A stretch of 64,000 nucleotides of DNA from Coriaria nepalensis (taxonomy: Eukaryota; Streptophyta; Magnoliopsida; Cucurbitales; Coriariaceae), in contig CP114498.1 of assembly GCA_027186245.1 (NCBI GenBank), forward strand, positions 6,393,501 to 6,457,500, given 5' to 3'. Under the pieces are notes generated by a model. That model was given only the letters and a program-made list of their open reading frames with translations. It was not told where the DNA came from and did not search any database. This document shows, one piece after another, positions 24,060-34,412 of the stretch (the first letter of the stretch is position 1; each line of letters starts with the position of its first letter). A program made the translations under genes and the position numbers.

Positions 24060-25727
24060 TCAAAAGGGTGTAAAAGGGTATTTAAGAGAAACTATCATAT
24101 GATTGCACTCTTCAAACCTTTAAGGCTAGATTAGTAGCCAAAGGTTTCATACAAAAAGAATGTATCGATTATTTCGATACATATGCACCTATTGCTAAAA
24201 TAACTTTTATTTGAATCTTGTTTGCCTTAGCTTCAGTCCATAATCTTTGTATTCACCAAATGGATATTAAAACTACATTCATAAATGGTGATATCAGTGA
24301 GAAGGTCTATATGGAACAACCTGAAGGTTTCGTTCTAACAGGAAATGAATATAAAGTGTGGAAACTAGTCAAATCATTATATGGTTTAAACACAAGCACC
24401 AAAATAATGACATGAAAAGTTTGACATTGTCATTCTTTCGAATGACTTTAGACATAACAATGCTGATAAATGTCTATATCATAATTGTTTGTATTTATGT
24501 CGATGATATGTTAATCTTGAATGATGACATGAAGAGTGTAATAGAAATGAATAGGTTTCTGTTTTCCATGTTCAAGATGAAAGATCTTGGACAAGTGGAT
24601 ACCATTTTAGGTATCAAGGTGAAGCAAAACTGTGGGGGATATATATTAAGTCAATCTCATTACATTGAGAAAGTACTTAATAAGTTTACTAGCAATCCGA
24701 GCGCTGAGCATTTGAAGGAAATGGGTAGAGTTCTTGATTAGCTTAAGAGAACTAAAGAATTGTGTCTCAACTATTCAAAGTTCTCAGCTATACTCGAAGG
24801 ATATACAAATGCAAGCTGGATATCAAGTGTAAGAGATAACAAATCTATTACATGTTGGGTATTCACACTTGGAGGTGGTTCTGTTTCTTGGGGTTCCAAG
24901 AAACAAACATGCATCACCCACTCAACCATGGAATCCGAGTTTATTGCTTTAGCAGCAACTGAGAAAGAGGTTAGACATAACAATGCTGATAAATGCCTAT
25001 ATCATAATTGTTTGTCTTTATGTCGATGACATGTTAATCTTGAGTGATGACATGAAGAGTGTAATAGAAAGGAAGAGGTTTCTGTTTTCCATGTTCAAGA
25101 TGAAAGATCTTGGATAAGTGGATACCAGTTTAGGTATCAAGGTGAAGCAAAACTGTGGGGGATATATATTAAGTCAATCTCATTACATTGAGAAAGTACT
25201 TAATAAATTTACTAGCAATCCGAGCGCTGAGCATTGGAAGGCAATGGGTAGAGTTCTTGATTATCTTAAGAGAACTAAAGAACTGTGTCTCAACTATACT
25301 CGAAGGATATACAAATGCAAGCTGGATATCAAGTGTAAGAGATAACAAATCTACTACATGTTGGGTATTCACACTTGAATGTGGTTCTGTTTCTTGGGGT
25401 TCTAAGAAACAAACATGCATCACCCACTCAACCATGGGGTCCGAGTTTATTGCTTTAGCAGCAACTGAGAAAGAGGTTGAGTGGCTAAGAGATCTTCTTT
25501 TAGATATTCAATTTACTCCAAAACAAGTATATGTTATATCTATACATTGTGATAGTCAAGTCACCTTATCCCGAGCATACAATAGAGTGTATAATGGGAA
25601 ATCAAGACATATTAGTCTTAGACATGATTATGTGAGAAAATTAATTCAAAGTGGAATTATTGTCATCACATATATGAGATCAAGTGACAACTTGGCAGAT
25701 CTTTTTACCAAACCACTTTCAAGATAA
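24060..25727 (+). pseudogene. Ty1/copia RT-RNase H remnant with internal duplication
   Basis: This is the C-terminal part of a copia polyprotein. RT motifs in order are [13 protein letters not shown] sequence near 24120, HQMDIKTTFINGDISEKVYM (24258 on), KLVKSLYGLN and [10 protein letters not shown]. RNase H motifs are [31 protein letters not shown] and HCDSQVTLS, and the frame ends [11 protein letters not shown] at 25727, the normal copia terminus. Several stops occur (for example at 24412 and 24739). The segment from the YVDD box to the RNase [15 protein letters not shown] motif occurs twice. The gag, protease and integrase are absent. Confidence 0.85.
24448..25477 (+). repeat. About 0.5-kb tandem duplication inside the copia element
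   Basis: Copy 1 spans 24448-24970 and copy 2 spans 24971-25477. Both begin TTAGACATAACAATGCTGAT and end GAGAAAGAGGT. Copy 2 lacks a segment of about 15 bp present in copy 1 near 24776-24792 and differs at scattered bases. Confidence 0.9.
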
Positions 25728-26347
25728 TTAGTAAAGTCTACATCTAGAGGGATATGAATGAAACTCTTGAGTTAAAAGATTCACCAATGATGGCAACCTA
25801 ACTTAACACTAGGAAATGACTAGTATTAAGTTCAAAGGGTAAAAATAAGTCATTGATAAGTGGATAGTATTTCAGCACTAAACTAATGGAGCCCTATCTA
25901 AAATGTATAGTGATGGTTGTTACGGTCGAGGGTTGAGTTTCTCAAACTCTTAATGAAGTTCAGTCTATGAGTGACAAGTATTTTAAATGTAACAAAAATA
26001 TTGAAAGAATTTCACCAATACGAACTTCGAGGTGGTGCCACCTCTCATAAGAATTGGAGTTTTTTTTTAAGAAAGTTCATGAACAGGATGAGCACATTGC
26101 CATAATAGTGCTAAGCAATATATATCTGGAATATATGAACTTGAGTGTCTATGTGTGTGGTATCACCAATTTTGTCACATAGAAATAACTGGTTCAAAGC
26201 TTTAAGCTACTTAGGATTTCGACAGAACTTTGTGACACTTACACTAAGGTAAATTCAAATCGAAAGATATTTTATGCATATGCATATGCACCATCTTAAA
26301 AAATTATGACAAGTTAATTTTCATTTACACTTTAACTAGTGGGAAAT

Positions 26348-27080
26348 TGTTGGACTTTTCAACAATTGTTAAAGTGAAATGAGCTTAAGGCCCAAACTAA
26401 AAAAATGCTTCATAAGTGCAATTAAATATATCTCATATTGGAAATGGAAAAAGTTCTCAAAGCATTTATAAGTGGTTGCAAATAATGAGTATTTATAATA
26501 ATAAACAAAGGTTGAGCTCTAATCAGAACTCATACTCACACGTGCGCGCGCGCGCGTGGCGTGAGCGTGGGGCGCTTTTGGCTCTTATTAGGCGCACTTG
26601 ACACTTTGCACATTTGCGACGTGGCCGGGCGCCACGTCATTGGTTGATTGATTTAATTTTACCGTTTTAATTAATCGGTTGAAAGTTAAAATAGTTAGTT
26701 ACCATTGGAGTTTGAATTTCAGAAATTCAAATATGTGACAGTTAAAACAGTTTAACTATTTTTCTAAGAAGTGTGACTATTCATAAAACGGTGTACTGTT
26801 TCATGAATGTGTGCAAATTTCGCCCATAAAAATAAGAAATTTGTAGAGAAGAAATATATTTTTTCTTTTTCTCCATTTTCTTACTGTCAGAAACTATAAA
26901 CATAATATATTTCATAACAAAGTTTCACTATTGCTTATAAATTTTGTAAAGACTTATCATATTCCGATAATTATTTTCATAGTAACTTAAAAACAATATG
27001 AGATAATAAAAATATTATTTTTTTGAAAAATATATATATTACATATTTCAAGTATCGTTTTAAAAAATTATCACAACACG
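26348..27080 (+). mobile_element. Probable 3' LTR of the copia element
   Basis: A purine-rich tract (AGTGGGAAAT) is followed by TGTTGGACTTTTCAACA at 26348. This is the usual arrangement of polypurine tract and LTR start in plant copia elements, about 620 bp after the polyprotein stop. The right end is uncertain; it may lie near TATCACAACA at 27068-27077. The element contains a (CG)n run near 26541-26556. Confidence 0.5.
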
Positions 27081-27106
27081 TGCTAAGTCGGTAGAGAAAA
27101 GAGACG

Positions 27107-27303
27107 AGACTCACACGCCATCATATAACTTCTCAGAGACTCACACGCCATCAAATAATACAGAAGTACCTAACCTTCTCACAGACTCACACGCCATCAA
27201 ATACAGAAGTACCTAAACGGGAAGGTAGTCATGATCAGTGACCCTCCAATTTATTTTGGTCCCCGACTCTCCATATAATTTCTCACAGACTCACACGCCA
27301 TCA
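27107..27303. repeat. Four interspersed copies of a 17-bp motif
   Basis: AGACTCACACGCCATCA occurs at 27107-27123, 27137-27153, 27183-27199 and 27287-27303, with variable spacing and partly repeated neighbours (TTCTCACAG; ACAGAAGTACCTAA). It lies just 3' of a UGT gene. The homologous 3' flank of the other UGT (about 31920-32010) lacks the motif. Confidence 0.9.
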
Positions 27304-27327
27304 TATTTTATTCGATTATCTTAGAAC

Positions 27328-28746
27328 TTATGATCTTCTTACAATATCATCCACAAATGTCTTAATATTCTTATCCAGCGGTCCACTTTCAATAGCAGCC
27401 TCCTTAGCCAACTCCTTCCATTTCTTGGCATTCCTCCTCACTTCCTCTCCTCTCTCTCCCTCTCCCATAACCAGTTCCACACACCTCTTAATTTCATTTC
27501 CTTCAACTAACCCTTCCCCATTTCCATTAACCCTAACTCCAGTCTTCCACACATCTTGCATTAGCTTCGCATTTGTCCCTTGATCTGTCCATTGAGGAAA
27601 CGCCACGACCGGAACACCCGAGACCAAACTCTCCAATGAAGAATTCCAGCCGCAATGCGTCACGAAACAACCCAATGAAAGATTCGACAAGACCTCTACT
27701 TGAGAACACCACGACACTATTTTTCCTTGCTGTTCCACTTCCTCCTGACAACTCAATACATCTCCTTCCCCTCCACCTCTCCCTTGATCTCCGTTTTCTT
27801 TCTTTCTTATAACCCACAAAAACGGACGGCCCGTATCTAACAATCCGCGTGCAATTTCCTCCATTTGTGCCTTTGATGGCGTGGACATGCTTCCAAATGC
27901 GACATAAATGACAGACGACTCCGGCTTTGAGTTCAACCATTCTAGGTAATCATTCGATTCAAGGGAAATCAAATCAACCCCAAAAGACTTATCATTTGGG
28001 TCCTTTCCGTCAAGAAAAGTGGATGGAACCAATGGTCCAATAGGAATCAAGTTGAACTTATCACGGACCTTAAGAGCATTATGCTCTAAAGCATCAAAGG
28101 TGTTCACTAAGATATTAGGCTTTCTTTCACTTTCTTCCTCAAGTAGTACTTCAAAATGCCTACGAAACAAAGGGAGTGCAAAGGAGTGAACAATATTAGG
28201 AGCTGAGAAAAACGAAGGAAGGTCGCGGCTAGACAACGAAGGCAAGCCAGGCAACTCAATGGACCATGTGGGGTCATGGATACTGTCCCTAACCGCATCT
28301 CCATACCGGTAAAAGTAATAATAATATATGTCAAAAATAGTGGCGGGTTGGGTCCAAAGAAGAGCAGATGGGAGGTGAACTTCACGCGCCACTTGATGTA
28401 CCCAAGGGATAAGTATAGAATAGACTATGCAAGTGAAAGAGCAACCTTTTTCTCTGGTTCTTGACACAATCAATTCTTTTAGATTCTCTGAGCCAAGACG
28501 CTCTAACTCGGACATGTAGTGACCCATTTCATCTCCCAGTTTGAAACTATCGTCGTAGCCGCCGGAAAATGCGGCAAAGGATATGCCTGGGACAGAGGTG
28601 GTTTGGGTAATGTGGCGGTGAGCGGACACGGTAGTGGCAAGTGTGACGTAGGTATTGAGGCGGACTAGGCGCTTGGCTAATTGGATGGCCGGGTTTATGT
28701 GGCCTTGAGATGGGAATGTTACAAGGAGAACGTGGGGTTGTTCCAT
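27328..28746 (-). CDS. UGT75: UDP-glycosyltransferase, UGT75 family (copy 1)
   Basis: This is a cytosolic family-1 glycosyltransferase moving sugar, probably glucose, from UDP-sugar to a small acceptor; UGT75 members act on anthocyanins, other flavonoids, auxins or apocarotenoids. It is a single exon of 472 residues. The N-terminal acceptor domain has the catalytic His in GHINPAI (His16). The C-terminal half has the 44-residue PSPG box from WCSQ to TDQ, with HCGWNS at box positions 19-24 and a final Gln, usually linked to UDP-glucose use. The box position normally occupied by His (VLSHPS) is Asn-Leu here (VLSNLS). It is the tandem partner of the gene at 32014-33432, in the same orientation and about 3.3 kb away. 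The acceptor cannot be predicted. Confidence 0.93.
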   Translation of the reverse strand: MEQPHVLLVTFPSQGHINPAIQLAKRLVRLNTYVTLATTVSAHRHITQTTSVPGISFAAFSGGYDDSFKLGDEMGHYMSELERLGSENLKELIVSRTREKGCSFTCIVYSILIPWVHQVAREVHLPSALLWTQPATIFDIYYYYFYRYGDAVRDSIHDPTWSIELPGLPSLSSRDLPSFFSAPNIVHSFALPLFRRHFEVLLEEESERKPNILVNTFDALEHNALKVRDKFNLIPIGPLVPSTFLDGKDPNDKSFGVDLISLESNDYLEWLNSKPESSVIYVAFGSMSTPSKAQMEEIARGLLDTGRPFLWVIRKKENGDQGRGGGEGDVLSCQEEVEQQGKIVSWCSQVEVLSNLSLGCFVTHCGWNSSLESLVSGVPVVAFPQWTDQGTNAKLMQDVWKTGVRVNGNGEGLVEGNEIKRCVELVMGEGERGEEVRRNAKKWKELAKEAAIESGPLDKNIKTFVDDIVRRS

Positions 28747-30244
28747 TGAAGGGAGTAAGTGAAGAGAAATGGTTTTCTTTTTTCTGTTTTAATTTTTTCT
28801 TTTTTTTTCTTTTTTTTCCGAGAAGGGGGAGAGCTAGAAATTTGATTCTTAGATGGGGATGAATTAACGACTGAATAATGGAAGGCAAGGAATGATGTGG
28901 TATAAATAAGAAATCAGGTTCTACATATATAAAGCAGTGAGAATGGAGTCAGTTAGAATAGATTCATCCATGTGATGTTTGTGGCGACGTTTGTGGTAAC
29001 TTACAAACCACAAAATTAAAAGGTCACTGAATGTACGTGTTTTGCGTGGGAGCAGATTCCATGGCAATGCTTATCAGCAAAATTAAAAGGTCACTGAATG
29101 TCTGTACTTCTCAGCAAATATCAGTGTTCATGACAATCTAATAAGTAAGGCAGTACCAAAAATAAAAAACCTGCTATGTACTCTTAAAAGTACGGCTAAT
29201 TTACGTATTATAAGTCGTATTATATACGTATGCTTATTATTCGCCTTTACATTTAACCTTTTCACTTCCCCAATTTCCTTTCTTCACAGAATGTTGCGAC
29301 CAGACCCACACCCCTCTTTCTTTCCTTGAAGAGCTCCGTTTGATTTCCAGTTCCCACCAGACCCGTTTGAAGAGCTTAGTTGCGACCAGAACCGATTTCC
29401 AGTTCCGATTTCAGCTAAGTTGAAGAGCTCCGTTTGAAGACACCGCCATTGAAGAGGCCCGAATTGCTTGAAATTGCCTCGAGTTTGGTTTCTTTGCTTC
29501 TTTTTGTACACTTTCTTTCATAAGATTTTGATTTATTGCATAAATTTAGGGATATTCCTCTACTTGTAAATAGTAGAAAAAAAGAAAAGAATGGTTTTTT
29601 CATAAACTGCATGGAAATTGGATCGAACCCCCTCCTAAATCGACATCATTTGTTCATTTTATGACAAACCCACCTCCTTTTTCTTTGAAAGGTAAGTGAA
29701 TATGAAAATAAACGATTTTTCCCTTATGAATAGTGAATTTTTGTTTTTTTTATAGTTAAGCTCAAGTTCCTGCTCTATTTCCGATTTCTTAGTAAAAAAA
29801 TTCAGTTAGAGAAAGATTGGTTGTAGGGTTAATTTTATTGTTTTCTGCATCACGGATCAGCTTGTGTATTGATTTCCAATTATTTGCAGGTCCTCTTAGG
29901 TCGAAGTAATTCAAAATAGTTATCAAATTCTATATGAATTCCAGTTTTCTATTCCAAGATTGGTGGAAAATGACACTGTGCTCTATCCTTTTATAAAAGT
30001 AATTAGGAAACAGATTGAAAAAAGGTTAGCCAATTTTGCTTGCAATTCAAAATGTATCAAAATGTAAAGATAAAGATAAGCTTTTAAGGCTCTTTTTGGA
30101 CATAAATTAGATTCTTAGGGTCCGATATAAAATAAGTTACAAACTCTAGTGAAATACTAAAAATGAATCTGTGTTTTCAATGCCTTTTGATCTAACTCAG
30201 CAACTTCATTCATCACCCCTTTGAAAACTTGTACTTGCAACACA
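28747..30244. other. Spacer between the tandem UGT genes (left part)
   Basis: This spacer holds the UGT copy-1 promoter, with TATA-like sequence on the minus strand near 28900-28934. At 29280-29460 short repeated words (GAAGAGCTCCGTTTGA at two places, TTGCGACCAGA at two places) occur without a credible gene. The open frames at 29284-29612 match nothing recognisable. Confidence 0.5.
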
Positions 30245-30560
30245 GGTCTAGAATGAGATACCAAGTTCATCATAACGCAAATCATCAAGTATTTCATTTA
30301 GTTTTTCATAAACAACATCAAATCTTCCCATCACAGCCTCACTCTCAAGTCCCTACCAACCATTCAAAAAGCAAAATCAAGATCAGATTTAAAAAATAAA
30401 AAATAAAATGGTTCCCCAATTGGGTCTAGAATGTAGATCCACTTTCTTAACAACCTAAAAAGAAATCAAAATAATAATAAATAAAATAAAAAATTGGCGA
30501 AGAAAGAAACTGACCAAATAAATCTTGCTTCCAAAGTTGCAATGTGTTTCTCGTTTTTTG
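30245..30560 (-). pseudogene. U-box E3 ligase (PUB) N-terminal domain fragment
   Basis: On the minus strand a segment near 30545-30516 reads CNFGSKIYL and ends at a good donor (TTG|GTCAGT). After about 160 bp an acceptor (GGTAG) is followed by GLESEAVMGRFDVVYEKLN and then EILDDLRYDELGIS, ending in a stop near 30248. Spliced in phase 0, this reads like the alpha-helical region that precedes the U-box in plant PUB proteins (pattern GSKIYL, then LE, then F..V...L, then PY-ELGIS). The expected continuation (DEVKEQVEL) is lost and no U-box or ARM repeats follow. It is therefore a gene fragment or a decayed pseudogene. Upstream, minus-strand 30690-30760 is open (FIDHYYERIEGLASSILSDD) but unrecognised; it may be unrelated or another captured exon. 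Confidence 0.6.
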
Positions 30561-30760
30561 ATCCACCAAAAACAAAAAATATTCCATTACAATTATCATC
30601 AAATGCCATCATTCAATAACACATAAATTGATACAAAAAAAAAAAATTAGGACGAGTTTGAACCTGGTTCTCTCGGAGAAGTCGTCAGAAAGAATAGAAG
30701 AAGCCAAGCCTTCGATTCTCTCGTAGTAGTGGTCGATGAAGGGTGTAAATAAATTTTTTT

Positions 30761-32013
30761 TCCTTAATTGCTCTCTTTTCAGTGTTTAGATTCAAACTCG
30801 GCGACCTAGATCGCCCAACAAGCCCTCGTCATTTTATTACCTCTAGATTAACCCTTGAATCCTACTCAAAATCAGATGATCATCTCTTCTTAGGACCAAG
30901 TCCAACCTTGCACTAGGACCGAGTCCAGTCTTGCGCGTGAAAAGGTCGATTGAAGTAAAGTAAAGTTTGGCTCTAGATTGAGAAAATAGACAAATAGATA
31001 CCCGTAAGTTTAAATTGGACTAAAATAATACCAAAATCCCCCCCCCCCCCCCCCCCATTGTTGCACAATCCTAATTATGACTACACTACATATTTAAAGG
31101 TACTCTCGATGGACAAAGAATATGATCATCAGATCTTTTTTTGGTACAAATTTGACACAAACAACCTCAACACTCTCTTTTCGCACCTTCTTTCACAGTT
31201 CTCTAATATGCTTATTATAGATATAGGGCATGTTTGCTTGGGCATTTTTAAATATATTTTACATTTTAAATCGTATTTTAAGGGGAAAGTATGTTAAATC
31301 ATGTTAAATTTTTATTGTTAATTAACTTTTAATAATTATAAAAAATATTTTAAAATATTAAAAAAATTATATTTCTAATTTCTTTCTCAAATATATACTG
31401 TTCTATCGACCCATCATAGGAAAAAAATAAATAAATAAATAATAGATTAGAGCTTCAGTTTAAAAAAAAAAAATTTCCCGTGACAGCCAATCGATGATAG
31501 GTATTTGAGTAAAAAATTGAAAATATAATTTTTTATAATTTTTAAAAGTGAAGATATATTACTATATAGTTAATCAAACCATATATACTAAAAATATATA
31601 TTTTTTTAAATACGTTTCAAGACATTTTTTGAAATCTCCGACCAAACAGGCACATAGATTCTCCTCTAGATTCTCCTCCTCTTTCTTGATTTGATTTCAT
31701 TTATTTTCCTTTCTTTTCCTTTCTTTTTCATTTATTTTATTTTATTTTATATTTATTTTTAAACTCATACTACATATAAGTTACGTATATTTGAGGACTC
31801 CTCCATTTTTTTTTTGGAATCTTAATCTAGGACTTAATTTAAATCTCAAATGGTAATCAAACATATCTTTTTTTCATATGAAATACGCAACTTGGCAACA
31901 TAAATAATCAATCCGATACCTAAATAGAAAGGCAGTGATGAGGGAGTCTACAATTTATTTTTGTCCCCATCTGGCTTCTTATACAACATCATATTTTTGC
32001 AGTTATCTAAAAC
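30761..32013. other. Spacer between the tandem UGT genes (right part)
   Basis: AT-rich, with a 19-bp poly-C run at 31038-31056 and T-rich tracts at 31690-31750. Bases 31920-32013 are homologous to the 3' flank of UGT copy 1 (about 27210-27327), so the duplicated block extends past the coding region. No gene is seen. Confidence 0.6.
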
Positions 32014-33432
32014 TTACGATCTTTTTCCAATATCAGCCACAAATGCCTTAAGGTTCGTATCCGACGATCCACCTTCAATAGCAGCCTCCTTAGCCAATTC
32101 TTTCCATTTCTTGGCATTCCTCCTCACTTCCTCTCCTCTCTCTCCCTCACCCATTACCTGGTCCACACACCTCTTAATTTCATTTCCTTCAACCAACCCT
32201 TCCCAATTCCCATTAACCCTAACTCCAGTCTTCCACACATCTTGCATTAGCTTCGCATTTGTCCATTGATCTGTCCATTGGGGAAACGCCACGACCGGAA
32301 CACCTGAGACCAAACTCTCCAATGAAGAATTCCAGCCGCAATGCGTCACGAAACACCCCAATGAAGGATTCGACAAGACCTCTACTTGAGAACACCACGA
32401 CACTATTTTTCCTTGCTGTTCCACTTCCTCCTGACAACTCAATATATCTTCTTCTCCTCCACCTTTCCCTTGATCTCCGTTTTCTTTCTTTCTTATTACC
32501 CACAAAAACGGACGGCCCGTATCTAACAAACCGCGGGCAATTTCCTCCATTTGTGCCTTTGATGGCGTGGACATGCTCCCGAATGCGACATAAATGACAG
32601 ACGACTCCGGCTTCGAGTTCAGCCATCCTATGTAATCATTCGACTGAAGGGAAATCAAATCAACCCCGAAAGACTTATCATTTGGGTCCTTTCCGTCAAG
32701 AAAAGCGGATGGAACCAATGGTCCAATAGGAATCAAGTTGAACTTATCAAGGACTTTAAGAGCATTATGCTCTAAAGCATCAAAGGTGTTCACTAAGATA
32801 TTAGGCTTTCTTTCACTTTCTTCCTCAAGTAGTACTTGAAATTGACTATGAAACAAAGGAAGTGCAAAGGAGTATACAATATCAGGAGTTGAGAAAAACG
32901 AAGGAAGGTCACGACTAGACAACAAAGGCAAGCCGGGTAACTCAGTGGACCGTGTGGGGTCATCAATATTGTCCCTAAGCACATCTCCATACCCATAAAA
33001 GTAATAATAATATATATCCAAAACAGTGGCAGATTGGTTCCAAAGAAGAGCGGATGGGAGATGAACTTCACGCGCCACTTTATGCACCCAAGGGATAAGT
33101 ATAGAGTAGACTATGCAGGTGAAGGAGTAACCTTTTTCTTCGGTGCTTGATACAATCAACTCTTTTAGATTTTGTGAGCCAAGACGCCCTAGCTCGGACA
33201 TGTAGTGACCCAGGTCATCTCCCGGTTTGAAACCATCGTCATAGCCGCCGGAAAAGGCGGCTAATGATAGGCCTGGGACAGCCGTGGATTGGACCATGCG
33301 GCGGTGAGCAGACACGGTGGTGGCAAGCGTGACGTGGATGTTGAGCCGGACTAGACGCTTGGCGAATTGGATGGCGGGGTTTATGTGGCCTTGAGCTGGG
33401 AATGTTACAAGGAGAACGTGCGGTGGTTCCAT
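32014..33432 (-). CDS. UGT75: UDP-glycosyltransferase, UGT75 family (copy 2)
   Basis: Single-exon 472-residue paralogue of the gene at 27328-28746, same length and orientation. The catalytic His is in GHINPAI. The PSPG box runs from WCSQVEVLSNPS through HCGWNS to TDQ, again with Asn in place of the usual His. Directly after the box the usual Gly is Trp (TDQW instead of TDQG), and another Gly-to-Trp change occurs a little downstream (NGNWEG against NGNGEG in copy 1). By eye the first 200 residues differ from copy 1 at about 40 positions, but the next 215 at only about 12. The frame is intact, so it is probably functional, but the Trp beside the sugar-donor Gln could alter donor use. The acceptor is unknown. 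Confidence 0.92.
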   Translation of the reverse strand: MEPPHVLLVTFPAQGHINPAIQFAKRLVRLNIHVTLATTVSAHRRMVQSTAVPGLSLAAFSGGYDDGFKPGDDLGHYMSELGRLGSQNLKELIVSSTEEKGYSFTCIVYSILIPWVHKVAREVHLPSALLWNQSATVLDIYYYYFYGYGDVLRDNIDDPTRSTELPGLPLLSSRDLPSFFSTPDIVYSFALPLFHSQFQVLLEEESERKPNILVNTFDALEHNALKVLDKFNLIPIGPLVPSAFLDGKDPNDKSFGVDLISLQSNDYIGWLNSKPESSVIYVAFGSMSTPSKAQMEEIARGLLDTGRPFLWVIRKKENGDQGKGGGEEDILSCQEEVEQQGKIVSWCSQVEVLSNPSLGCFVTHCGWNSSLESLVSGVPVVAFPQWTDQWTNAKLMQDVWKTGVRVNGNWEGLVEGNEIKRCVDQVMGEGERGEEVRRNAKKWKELAKEAAIEGGSSDTNLKAFVADIGKRS

Positions 33433-34206
33433 TGAAGAGAGTAGTGAAGAGAAATGGCTTTTTTTATCTTTTCTTTGGTCTCTTTTTTGGAGAAGGGGGA
33501 AATTAAGCTGGAGACTTATTACTGGGTGGGGATGAAATATGAATTAAGGAATGAAAGATGGAAAGGAAGGAATGATATGGTTTTAATAATAATATTAGAT
33601 TAGTACTTCAAGTTGCAAGAAAGGTCTGAATTAAGAGATTCATCACGAATATGACGTTTGCGATGACGAATGTGCGTTATCGTTTCCAATCCCTTTACGT
33701 CACCACCACAAAAAGGCTTTGAATGTTAACTCCATGTGCTTAAAGGTTGTTTTATCCAATGTTAACAGGCTTATAATCTGTAAGCTAGACAAGGTTAGAC
33801 TACTCATTAAATTTCACTTGGACTAGGATTACATATTAGTCAGTTACTTATGTTTTTTGGCAAAAAAATAAAATTGTCGCGTATGTTTTTGTAATGCATA
33901 ACAGGTTGTCTCTTGTTGGACCATTAGGTTTAGACTTGAATTACCAAATCAAGACTAAAATGCAAAAAAGAAGAACAATACAATTTAAAAATGATTAAGA
34001 AGAAAGAGTTAATTTGCCCACTGCGGTTTTAATTTGCGCACATGCTTGTCGACAACGAAGCTGGAACTTTACGTTCGAAAGACGAATTGAGGTTTGAAAA
34101 AGGAGTTTGCAAATCCGATTTTGGCCAATTTGGAGTTTCATCAAATTAGAACTTTATACGATTACGACAAAAAACCATTACTAGAACTTGAAACTAAAAT
34201 TTAGTG
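33433..34206. other. 5' flank of UGT copy 2
   Basis: Promoter region up to the copia insertion. The proximal 100-200 bp resembles the flank of UGT copy 1 (G/A-rich AGAAGGGGGA block, GATGAA and GGAATGAT words). The distal part shows no gene. Confidence 0.5.
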
Positions 34207-34211
34207 ATATC
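34207..34211. other. Target-site duplication, left (ATATC)
   Basis: ATATC directly precedes the left LTR and is repeated at 38906-38910 directly after the right LTR. Confidence 0.8.
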
Positions 34212-34412
34212 TAAAGGGGTTTATGTTGCTGTGAAAACTGCTCTATTATTGTATTAGGCATTTTGCCATATAAATAACTTTATAGTATACAAAACCCTAG
34301 CATACAAGGACATATAAAATATAATTTTTACGCCAAATATTAAAGAGAATATTAAGCAAGGAATATCACAACTTAAGGAGGAAAATCAAGTGATGATTTT
34401 GTGTTTGTTATA
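34212..34412 (-). mobile_element. 3' LTR of the TA...TA copia element
   Basis: This 201-bp sequence matches 38705-38905 (also 201 bp, about two dozen mismatches counted by eye). On the minus strand it starts TATAACAAA and ends CCCCTTTA, so the termini are TA...TA rather than TG...CA. A purine-rich tract (GCAGGGGCG) precedes it on the minus strand, as expected for the polypurine tract. Confidence 0.85.

Noticed and set aside
27533..27940. 135-codon frame overlapping UGT copy 1, with an equivalent at 32219-32626 in copy 2
   Set aside because: Conserved between the copies only because the underlying UGT sequence is duplicated; it lies in an alternative frame of the PSPG-coding region.
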